A DNA stretch of 58,000 nucleotides, taken from the NCBI GenBank assembly GCA_014529385.2, contig CM043953.1, forward strand, positions 73,065,872 through 73,123,871, read 5' to 3'. Positions 11,095 through 22,733 of this stretch are shown here, piece by piece. The notes below the pieces were generated by a model. The model searched no databases. It was not told the DNA's origin and saw only the letters and a list, made by a program, of their open reading frames with translations. This stretch comes from Adiantum capillus-veneris (lineage: Eukaryota; Streptophyta; Polypodiopsida; Polypodiales; Pteridaceae). The first letter of the stretch is position 1; each line of letters opens with the position of its first letter. The position numbers and the translations under genes are program-made.

Positions 11095-12642
11095 TGATCT
11101 GTTTTTGACCAGTGAAACATTTTTCTAATTTTCCTTCCAAATAATGGATCTGAAAATTTTGCAAACAGAACTCCAAATATGCATCACCAGCTCTATTGAT
11201 TAACATGCACGAGGGATGAAGTGCAGAGAGAGAAGGAGAAGAAATGACAACCCTTAGCATCACCTAATAAATTCATCAATAAGGTGTTTCTGGCAGCCAT
11301 AACAGGACATCAAAAAACAAGCAGCTTTCCTCCCCATCAAGAAAGTCACTAAAATCACGTATGTGTTGAGTCGACTATGAAGTAGGATGCCAGCACAAAC
11401 TTGATCAATAACTTCCACTTGCCAGGTGGAGCAACTCATCAATCGCTACTGTTTGTTATTTTGGACACAAGCAAGCAAAAAAAAAGGCAATGTAATAAAT
11501 TACGCCTTAGTATTCACGCTATGTAGACTTGGTATACTGGTTGTTGACATTAGGAGTTTCTCTCATCATTTGGAAGTTACAACGAACGGAGAGTTTCACC
11601 AATTTAGTACTTGGGTGTCCAGCATAATCATACCACCTAAAAGAGCAGATCCCCGGTATATAACATCTGACAAAAACCTATAAGTGAATGTTTCTGTGGT
11701 CACAGATGAGGGTGCCTAGGGGTGTAGAAAGGCAAAATGAATATTGACACAGAAAAGGCAGTATTTTATACAAAAATTGAGCCCAAATTTGGTTCAACGT
11801 TTGGATCCTTCACAACAAAAAAGAAAGATATAATGTGCACATGTCAGTGAGAAGGTGAACGAGACCACCAGTTCTGGGCATTGCGTTCTCAGACAAGGAG
11901 GGAAGGGGCAGGGGAAAAGGAAGGGGGGGGGAGAGCTTCTTTACAATAGCAAATAAATAAACTCAAAAGAATTTAAGGCCACAGAAAGGAAACCTGCAAA
12001 CATAATTCTGAAACGCGACACTAGCAACATTTGGACCAATGAACTTGACACGATCCCCTGCACAGCCACAGAAAACAGCTGAAAAAACTTGACCCTGATC
12101 TCTTCTATAATGAAGCCTCCCATCAACCTAACTTTGAAGGAAAGTCAAAATACTCTCATATAAGTGTCTTCACTCTATGGAAACTACCAGCTTCCATGAT
12201 GTAAATTCCACCTACCTACTTTCAGCACACGCTTTGCTGATGATGTTCCCCAAACAGATGCTACATCAAGCTTTGTGCCTGCATTACTAATTGACGGCAA
12301 GGAGCGCGATACAAGTGCATTGAGGTCAGCAACAAACGAAGAATTTTCCTTTCGCAGAATATCTTCAGGTGTCTCCAAAGGTTCCTTTCCTGAGGTGCCT
12401 GATTCCAGGCCTGCGACCTCTTTCCCAGACTCCAACTCCCCAGCAACTGTTAAACCCTGTACAAAAACAGTATCAAACAAATTAAACTGCTTTAATCCCT
12501 CTGCAAAGCATATTAGAAGGTTATGCAAAAGCCATACTACAGTTGGTGTGAACCTCTGTGGGTGGGTATGTGTGCATATTCAAGTTCTTACATACATGTC
12601 ACAAAACCCCGGACAATTGGTTTCTTCGCGGGAAGACCGCCC

Positions 12643-12673
<31 letters not shown>

Positions 12674-15600
12674 TCATCAGATAGTAATAATTTTGTATAG
12701 CAAAGGTTCAACCACAAAGAGAAGAAATGGGACACTCGCAGCAGATCACGGTATGGCTCATGTGCTAATGAACAGCCTGGATGACGTGGCAGCCCTAGTG
12801 ACATAGCAACAATGCCACATGGCAATGGAATTGTCGGTCCACCATGTAACAAGTAGTCACAACAGGCAACCACACTCACATGGTGTAAGGTGCAGCTGAA
12901 TGAATGTTTGAACTTTGCTCAAGATGAGTGCTCCAAACTGTGCTCAAGGTTCCTTTTGTTCTTATGGAAGGGAGATTATGGAAGGGAGAGCCTTCCATTC
13001 TTAATGAGAGAGTGCAATGATCATAGCAAAGTGAATGGAAACTGTGCGTGAAAATGTATGAGACTGAGAGATAGAGAGAGAAGAGAATACGACACCAGAG
13101 ACGTTGTAAAACCCTCCTCCGAAGGCCCCACTCCTGTCGGCGAGAGTGGTCTACTATTGATCGCACAAACTAGTACAATGAGGATGCATGTGACTGATGC
13201 AAGTCTAGGTTAGATCGATGACGACGACGGGAATGACGAGACCGATCTAAGGGCTGAAATTTGCTGTTCTTGTACTGCTGTCCAAAAACGCTGATAGGCT
13301 GAATTCTGTCGCTGATTCGCTGCTGTCCCAAAAACGCTGATGGCTGAAATTGTCTCGCACCAAAAACGCTGATATGAGCTGGTCCTTGCGGGCTGAAATC
13401 TGCTGGTCTTTCGGGGTTCAAAGCTGAAAACCTGCTGGTGCTTATCTGCTGAAAATCGCCATGCAAAAAGGGGGCAACTTGTGGTGATGATGCTGGGAAT
13501 AGAAAACGCTAGGGCTGTGGGTCTTCTACGATGATGCCTTGATGAAAAACGCCAATAGATGAGGTCCTATGGCGAAGAGTCTTGTTGAAAACGCCAGCAA
13601 TGGAAAGCTATGGCGATGTGGATGGAAAAACGCTAGGGGAGTTGAAGTCTTGCTTGGAGGGAAACCACCAAGGGGGTTCTTGCTGAGAAGTTGCCTGTTG
13701 AGCTTGGGCTCAGAAGAGGCCAATGGAAAGCTATGGCGATGTGGATGGAAAAACGCTAGGGGAGTTGAAGTCTTGCTTGGAGGGAAACCACCAAGGGGGT
13801 TCTTGCTGAGAAGTTGCCTGTTGAGCTTGGGCTCTTGCTGCCTCTTCTGCCAATTAGTGCTAGTCTAGGTTTGCTTCTATACAAACTTACTCAATTTGCC
13901 CTACCTACTTTCCAACAAAAGTCACTTAAAAATAATAAGTGAAAAATGTCAAAAATAGGTAAAATAGGCTAAATGCATTGGAAAATTCCTCTGAAGGATT
14001 CTGATGGATTCTGATGGGAATGCTTATGATCATGCTGTGTGCAACCAGAGGATATGCATCTACACTAAGTGCCTGGGCATGCACGGTCTGCGAACAGACT
14101 CACAAAAATGCCAAAACACTTCTAAATCTAAACTGACTAGACTGACTGAACCCTTGTCGTGTTGTAGCTTGTCCATGGACACACAGGGTTGGATGTGTCA
14201 CGTGACATCCCCTCCTTTTCAAAGTGAGGTACTGGTACCTAACCGTATGGCGTCGAGGGAGATCGCCAATAACATCTGGAATCCTAGAAGGGACTCTTCG
14301 CCAGCCCACTCTGATGTGTGGGTCGTGCGGTACTTGAACTTCATAAAGGTCTGCAACGCTTGCTTCTTTGGGCCGCGCCGAAAGCGACACAAAGTCATCT
14401 TCAATGCTTCAACTTCGTCGAGAGTCGTGCTTCTTTCTTCTTCAAGAATCTCCATGGCTGAAAATTCTTGAAACCATTTCCAACACAAAACCATGAACAT
14501 ACCTATTCCATGTAAAGTGAGTGGAAAAATCTTGTCTTCCTCAAAGACTGTGCATGCAATGTAGATGAACAAAGAGACGGAGCGCCAAACCGTTCACCAC
14601 ACACACGCAAACAATGAGATCAAATCTTTCTCTTTTGATCTAAAGCACTCAATTGTGGCAATTCACAACGAAATGCCCATGCTTCGTGTTCATACTTTCT
14701 GGTGCTCGTTCTACGAATGTGTTATGCCAAGGAAGAGACATGGAAAGTATGTACGTGACTTCCTCACATACATACTTTTCAGCTTTTCATGAACAATCCG
14801 CATACATTCGTGCTCATTCATGAGTGAAACGTGCTCAATATACAATATGGCATGCCTGGGAAAAGGGATCACATAAAGACGTCGACTAAAATACAGAAAA
14901 CGATCACGAATGAAACACTTGAACAATGCGTGCTGAGGAATCATTCGAACACATAATACTTCCTGTGAGGGTTCTTTGGACCTAGGCTCGAGAGTCAAGA
15001 TAGGTTCTTCCTGAAGGGGTGCTTTGGACCTCGCCTCGAGAGCCAAGATCGATCCTTCGTGATTGATCGAATCTGCAACGAGGTTAGCTTTGCTAGAAAA
15101 GCATAAACTAACTCATCATCCTTGTGAACAATCACGTCATCTTCATGCAAATCATCATGCTTGTGAGAAATCACATCTTGATCATGCAAATCATCATGCT
15201 CATCATTAACATCCAAATCATCATGCTTGTCATTCAAATCATCACCATGCAAATCATGTGTGTCATGCTTGGGAGAAGAAGAGACTGAGAGAGTCTTCGT
15301 CTCCTGAATCTTTTGCATTTGTGCCTGCACTTGAGAAAAGAGTCGCAACAACTCTTGCATGTGCCGCGCTTGCTCATGCTCACGCTCTATAGCTGCCTTT
15401 CTTTCCGCTTCTCTTTCTGCTTCTCTTTCTGCGTGTCTGCGTTCCATTTCTGCCATTCTTTCTGCATTTCTTGCTTCGCGTTCTAACTTCCTTTCCTTAA
15501 ACATCTGCTCCAACTCCTCCATAGGAGTTAGTGTAATCCTTGACGTAGATGGGGAAGGCAAAGGGTCGGAAAAACCTCCTGATGGAGTAAATTCTTCTTC

Positions 15601-18600
15601 GCCTCTCTCATGCTCATCACCTCCAAGCGAAGTAGCCATTCCGCTTCGAGTGATGACCATCCACTGAAGTCTTGGGTTCTTGTGGGTTCTTGTGGTCTTG
15701 GGTTCTTAAGTTCACGACGAACTTGGGTTCTTGGGGTTCTTGAAGGTCTTGAGGTTCTTGAGTTTCTTGAGTTCTTGAGGTTCTTCTTTCGCTTGCAATC
15801 TGTGTTAGAGAAGGATCTTCTCTTCATCCGAGTTCGGCTCTTTTCCGTGGGCGCACCCCTTGGCGGCCTTGCGCTCACACCAAGGTTGTTTTTTCCGACA
15901 TCAGGTCGATTGGCCGGCTGCTAAGTGCACGGTCCGCTCTCAATGAGTGAAAAGAGGCACAAGGGGAGGCTGGACAAGCCCTTCTTTCTTGGGATTCCTG
16001 TCACACTTCAAAAACACGATTAGGAATCGACACACCCAAGCGAACTTGGGTTCGTGCGACCTCAACAAGCAAAAAAAAATTCTTGTGATTCTTGTGGTTG
16101 TTTCCTTGAGTGATACAGAACACTGCCAAAGCTCTGATACCAATGTTAGGTGCAGTGGAATGAATGTTTGAACTTTGCTCAAGATGAGTGCTCCGAACTG
16201 TGCTCAAGGTTCTTTTGTTCTTATGGAAGGGAGAGCCTTCCGTTCTTAATGAGAGAGTACAATGATCATAACAAAGTGAATGGACACTGTGTGTGAAAGT
16301 GTGTGAGACTGAGTGATAGAGAGAGAAGAGAATACGACACCAGAGACGTAAAACCCTCCTCCGAAGGCCCCACTCTCGTCGGCGAGAGTGATCTACTATT
16401 GATTGCACAAACTGGTACAATGAGGATGCATGTGACTGATGCAAGTCTAGGCTAGATCGATAACGACGACGGGAATGACGAGACCAATCTAAGGGCTGAA
16501 ATTTGTTGTTCTTGTACTGCTGTCCAAAAACGCTGATAGGCTGAATTCTGTCGCTGATTCGCTGCTATCCCAAAAACGCTGATGGCTGAAATTGTTTGGC
16601 ACCAAAAACGCTGAAATCTGCTGGTGCATATCTGCTGAAAATCGTCATGCAAAAAGGGGGCAACTTGTGGTGATGATGCTGGGAATAGAAAACGCTAGGG
16701 CTGTGGGTCTTCTACGATGATGCCTTGATGAAAAACGCCAATAGATGAGGTCCTATGGCGAAGAGTCTTGTTGAAAACGCCAGCAATGGAAAGCTATGGC
16801 GATGTGGATGGAAAAACGCTAGGGGAGTTGAAGTCTTGCTTGGAGGGAAACCACCAAGGGGGTTCTTGCTGAGAAGTTGCCTGTTGAGCTTGGGCTCAGA
16901 AGAGGCCAATGGAAAGCTATGGCGATGTGGATGGAAAAACGCTAGGGGAGTTGAAGTCTTGCTTGGAGGGAAACCACCAAGGGGGTTCTTGCTGAGAAGT
17001 TGCCTGTTGAGCTTGGGCTCTTGCTGCCTCTTCTGCCAAGTAGTGCTAGTCTAGGTTTGCTTCTATACAAACTTACTCAATTTGCCATACCTACTTTCCA
17101 ACAAAAGTCACTTAAAAATAATAAGTGAAAAATGTCAAAAATAGGTAAAATAGGCTAAATGCACTGGAAAATTCCCCTGAAGGATTCTGATGGATTCTGA
17201 TGGAAATGCTTATGATCATGCTGTGTGCAACCACAGGATATGCATCTACACTAAGTGCTTAGGCATGCACGGTCTGCGAATAGACTCACAAAAATGCCAG
17301 AACACTTCTAAATCTAGACTGACTGGACTGAACCCTTGTCGTGTTGTAGCTTGTCCACGGACACATAGGGTTGGATGTGTCACGTGACACATGGAAGTTA
17401 AGTAGCAGCCAAAGCTGCAGCAAGTGTTGGCACAACAATGTGCCACATTGTTATAGGTCTGAAATAAAGCATAATTGATATGCTACAAACCCAAAGGCGG
17501 AAGGAGATTGGCAACGTGAGAACGCCCCCAATGTCCGATGGGAGCAATTTTATATACATAAATGGAGAGAACAAGGTTGTCCATGTCCAACGGACGCATC
17601 CTTGCATCCGACCCATCTAGTCCCATATAGACGTCCAACTAGCACATTAGGTGTCCATTCAGCTTGACCATTGACTGACGAGTTGTTGTTTTGGGCAAAT
17701 TTTGGTTCTTTATGCAAGTATTATCACATGGCCCATGGGCCAAGGCCCAAGGCTCAAGCGTAATTTAACCACCAACGACATTTTCAACAATCTAGCACTT
17801 GCCTTTGAACCCTTCATCCTCACCACATCGGCCCCAAGGTGTATCCCTCATCAAGTTGGAATTCGAACATCTAAGAGCAGAACAAACAATTCTCAATTCT
17901 GTCAAAGGTACAATTGAAAAGGGTGAATTGAGCGATAATATCGTTTGCAATAACAAGCAAACCTCCTCTTGGAACCAAGCACCCAATGGATCTTGGATCT
18001 ATCGCAACAAATCTCCTCGGAATCAACCTCCTAACGCATAACGCCCACCAAACGCGCGCACGTAACAAATCTACAAGTGGACCTTGCAAGTAGAGTTAGA
18101 GCAGAGGGGACGGGAAGTGTTATATAGCGATGTAGAGATCATTGCCAATAAACAGGAAAGAGGAAATGCTAGTGGAGGAAAAACGCTAGAGTAAAACTGC
18201 CAAGCACACAGAGCGCTAGAGAGAGAAAACGCTAGAGAGAGGGTGTGACCCAAAACGTTGAATGGTCTGCAATCACTGATATGCTCAATACAACCAAAAA
18301 ATGAGCCTATCCCTAATAGATGGATAAAGACTACCCACATGAACTAGGGAAAATGCTAAACACGAGAGACTCTAACCCTACGAAACCCTAGGCAGGAGGG
18401 TACCGCTCCATGCAAGCCTACCGAGTAGGCAACTCGATGGAATGCACCGCCAAGAGAGTATGTCTACCTCAAGTTGAGCTGGACACACCCACAAAACAGC
18501 CCTGACTCCCTAATCTGCTCCTAGGAAATACTCGAGCCACCACCAAACAAGAATCTGAAACTCCAACCAATTCATCTATCGATAACTTCAGTTTAATGAA

Positions 18601-21600
18601 GGAACTCTCATTTCATGAGCATTCATGCATGATAACATATCTTCAATAAAGAAGCAAATGCCACTCCATTTTGGGGTGGGGGGGCCCTTGCGACAATTGG
18701 TTGGAACCCAATAGTAGTGCCAACCTATCCTCTCCTCTGTCTATCAATAATAGCATAAATGCCACTTGGTCCAAAGAGGCACCCATTTTCATGTACAAAT
18801 CTCCACAATTGAAGTCACATTTGTCTCCATCGGTCCATGCCATAAAAGCCACCCAGAGCAATGTTGCTTGGAACAAGAAATTATGGTAAAGACCGTGGGT
18901 CAAACAAGTCCTATCCACAAGTTTTTTAGAAAAAACACTTAGTACGTGTCATAAATTGCTCACGTGTCAAGCCACTGAAGACGAAGCCGACTTGCAGATC
19001 CCGGCCGAGGGGCCTAAACCCTAAGTAAAGAAGTAGAAACAACAGAAGAAGTTTTACCAACTTGCAAAGTCTTGTCGAGTGGCCTATTTTTAAAGAAGAG
19101 TTCCCACGAACTTATGGGACCCCGATCAATGGGGCCCAACTGACATAAAGGCATTAAAATAAAGCTGGACCCTCACAAACAAAAGATAGCGTGGAAAATT
19201 GATGACGTGGCACCTGTTGTACGGACATCCCGCAAAACACACTGATTGATGACGTGGCATCCTATACGGAATTCCGAATTTTACGATGGCCTGCTGACAT
19301 GACACAACTGTACAGATTTCCGCGTTTTATGTTGACTACTCAGGTGGCAGAGCTGTACGGATTTCAGCTTTTGCGCTGGCAGCTTTTGGGCATCTGTTTT
19401 TGAGCCAGTTGCTTTTGAGTTTCAAGCTTTTCATGTAAACTGCTTTTCAAGGCCAAGGGCCTTTAAATTAACTAAGTACAGAGGACTCGGTCTCTGGCAC
19501 GTGTCACAAGACGAGCACCACATGCCAATAGAAAAGAACAGATTGAACAAACTTTAGCACTTTATTAACAATTGAACTGAGAGAGAGAGAGAGAGAGACG
19601 ACACGCGACACGGAGTGACGGAATTCCACCCCAGAAAGTATCGGCCCCAAATCTTGGCGTCCCTTTCGGTATTTCTTTATATTGCATCAACACAGTACAA
19701 GCCGGTACTCCAGACTCTGCACCTTCTCCAAGAAGCATGTCAGAGAATGAGTCCTAGCCTCATGTTTAAAGGCCCTTGGCCTGAAAAGCAGTTACAATAA
19801 AAAACCTTTAAAACTCAAAAGCTTCTGGTCCAAAAAGAATAGCCAAAAGCTGCCAACGTAATTTACGGAAATCCGTACAGCTTGCCACGTCATAATGCCA
19901 CTGCAATTTTTGAAAATCTGCCACATCATCAGTTTTTGCGTGTGCACGTCCTGCTTTATTTTAATCCTTTTGTCATTTGGGCCACATCGGACAGGGTCCC
20001 CATAAGTTGGTAGGACTTCTTCTTCTGGTACTTGTTCTTCTTACGGTTTACGCCCCTCAACCACATCTGTAAGTTGGCTCCATTCTTTAGGGTTTTGCCA
20101 CGTCAACAGTTTGTTACATCTCCCCTTCTTGAAAGAGAGTAATCATCTACGATTACAGCATATCTGCAAAACAACTCAAGTTAGCTCACAAAAACAAATT
20201 CCGAGGGTCATTCCGAGGGACATTCGGAGGGACAATCAGTTTGCTCTTTTTATTAAGGAGTTAGCTTCTCCTTTCTGCTCTTTTGATCAAGGAGTTAGCT
20301 TCTCCTTTCGACTGTTTTGATCAAGGAGTTAGCTTCTCCTTTCTGCTCTTTTGATCAAGGAGTTAGCTTCTCCTTTCGTCCAGATCGAAACTCTTGATAT
20401 TCCGACGTAGTAAAATTAGCCATTACACCCAGACCGTGTTGATCTTCCACGAGTGTCATGATGCACTAAAAAATTACATACCCAGGCAATCTCATCCAAT
20501 TAGGAATATTCAGTAATTGCCACATCACAATGCAACACAAATGCTCACATATGCATGTTACAAGACATAGAAACGTAAAGCTGCCGCGATGAACACTCCC
20601 CTCTCAAATAACCATCCAAGTCCGGGCCATGAGCTGTTCAACGACTCCCTCATCACTCCTCCCGCAAATAACCTAAAAAGGTCCGGGCCATGAGATATAG
20701 AGGCCTTTTACAACCAAACGCCCCCCAAACTGGAGCCTGCGTCGTTTGGAGGTGCTGAGAGTAACCACTGCTCAGACTTCTTAATACTCCCCCCGTAACT
20801 AACCATGCAGGTCCAGGCCATGAGTAGCAACAATACTCCCCCCGTAAATAACCACAAGGGTCCGGGCCATGAGTAAAAACAACACTTTTCAATCATTCAA
20901 TACTCCCCCCGCAAATAACCACAAGGGGCCGGACCATAAGCATTCTCAAACATCTTTTCTCGCTACTACACCCGGGAGTAAAATCACCAATCATTGAAGC
21001 AAGTATTAAAACCAGAGTCAAACAAATCAAATCGGCACCCAGACAGGTTCAAAACAGATACCATCCATTTCAAACAAATTCCAAACAGGATCACCAAACA
21101 AGTTCTCAAACAGATTTCAAACTTAAAAAGCAATCTCGACAGAACTCTAGTTCGAAAAGTCGACTGACTTTCCATCCTGAAACCTGCACCAAAAAATTAG
21201 GGTTAGGTTCATTCCATAGGGTCGTAGCCGAGCACAACATGGTCTATCAGCTCTTGGACAAACAGTGTTTCTTTGGCGGCGATGGTAGTCCCAAGATAGC
21301 AATCACACTGGATCTCCAAGTTCATCTACTCGTGAAGAGACATCTTCTTAGGTGCAGCGGAATGAATGTTTACGCTTTGCTCAACATGAGTGCTCCGAAC
21401 TATGCTCAAGGTTTCTTTTGTTCTTATGGAAGGGAGAGCCTTCCGTTCTTAATGAGAGAATGCTACGATCACAAACAAAGTGAATGGACACTGTGCGTGC
21501 AAGTGTATGAGACTGAGAGATAGAGAGAGAAGAGAGATACGACACCAGAGACGACGTAAAACCCTCCTCCGAAGGCCCCACTCTCGTCGACGAGAGTGGT

Positions 21601-22701
21601 CTACTTATGATTGCACAAACTGGTACAACTGAATGCAAGTGATTGATGCAAGTCTAAGCTATGTCGACGATGACGACAGGGATGGCGAAACCGACTGAAG
21701 GGCTGAAATCTGCAATCTGGTATCTGCTGTCCAAAAACGCTACGGGCTGAAATCTGCTACAGTCCAAAAAACACTGATTCTAGGGGTTGTTTCTGTAGGT
21801 CTTTCTCGCTGAAAACTGAGGTTCTTAAGGTCTGAAAACTGATGGTTTTTCCGGGCTGAATCTGCTACTTCTTTAGGGGCTGAATCTGCTACTCTTCTAT
21901 TGCTGAAAATCGCTGAAATTCTGCATATGCTGCGATCCAAAAACGCTAGGGAAGCTGGTCCAAAAACGCTAGCTGTTGTTGAACTTCCAAAACGCTAGGT
22001 GCTGTGATCTACTTGCGGGAGGATCTGATGCCAAAAACGCTAATGGAGGGAAGGTGTATGGCGATGGTTCTTGTTGAAAACGCTAGGCAATGGGGGGAAT
22101 CTGCTGCTTGGAGGGAAGGTTCACCAAGGGGTCTTGCTGAGAAGTTGCCTGCTGAGCTTGGCTCCTGTTGCCTCTTCTGCCAATTAGTGCTTAGTCTAGG
22201 TTTGCTTATATACAAACTTAGCAAAATAGCCCTACCTACTTTTGTTGGAAACTCACTTAAAAATAATAAGTGAAAAATGTCAAAAATAGGGAAAATAGGC
22301 TAAATGCACTGGAAAATTCCCCTGAAGGATTCTGATGGATTCTGATGGAAATGCTTATGATCATGCTGTGTGTTAGGTGCAACGGAATGAATGTTGTATT
22401 TTCTCAAGATTAGTGATCTTTATTGCTCAAGGTTCCTTTTAGTTCTTAGGGAAAGAGAGAGCTTTCCGTCTTATGGAAAGTGCTATGATCACGAACAAAG
22501 TGAATGGATTGTGCGTGCAAGTGAATGAGACTGAGAGAAGGAGAGAGAAGAGATACGACACCCGAGAGGTTGTAAAACCCTCCTCCGAAGGCCCCACTCT
22601 CGTCGGCGAGAGTGGTCTATTCTTTGATTGCACAAAGGTGTACAATGCGTATGCAATGGACTATGCAACTTGGTCTATGCCGATGACGACGACGGTGACG
22701 A

Positions 22702-22733
<32 letters not shown>

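Larger units (their letters stand above)
10742..11993 (-). other. Intron 10 with two GA microsatellites
   Basis: 1,252 bp between exons 10 and 11. It holds AG tracts at about 10828-10893 and 11042-11092. I see no exon or transposon coding sequence in it. Confidence 0.75.
12884..17389 (-). mobile_element. Complete non-autonomous LTR-gag-LTR element (copy 1)
   Basis: Minus-oriented 4,506-bp element with identical 5-bp target duplications CATGG (12879-12883 and 17390-17394). The 5' LTR is 16144-17389, the primer-binding site 16131-16143, the internal region 14208-16130, and the 3' LTR 12884-14207. The only coding trace is a gag-like frame; protease, reverse transcriptase and integrase are absent. 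This layout is that of terminal-repeat gag (TR-GAG/LARD-like) elements, which must be mobilised by enzymes of another element. Confidence 0.88.
20134..21340 (-). other. 3' internal region of the minus-strand LTR element, non-coding with repeat arrays
   Basis: 20134-20245 parallels 6400-6520. It holds a 34-bp tandem repeat (20255-20386) and an interspersed CCGGGCCATGAG array (20590-20945). No protein motif is recognised. The 5' part and 5' LTR of this element are not seen. Confidence 0.5.

Noticed and set aside
12558-12879. Frames with poly-Gly or poly-Pro
   Set aside because: Produced by the 29-base G run. No other coding signal.
13569-13868. Duplicated 41-residue reading frame
   Set aside because: Reflects the 123-bp tandem duplication inside an LTR, not a protein repeat.
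20255-20386. CRISPR-like array
   Set aside because: Units are contiguous without variable spacers, and the context is a plant LTR element.
21190-21345. Possible copia gag fragment on the minus strand ([16 protein letters not shown])
   Set aside because: Only about 16 residues resemble such gag proteins before a stop. Too short to call.
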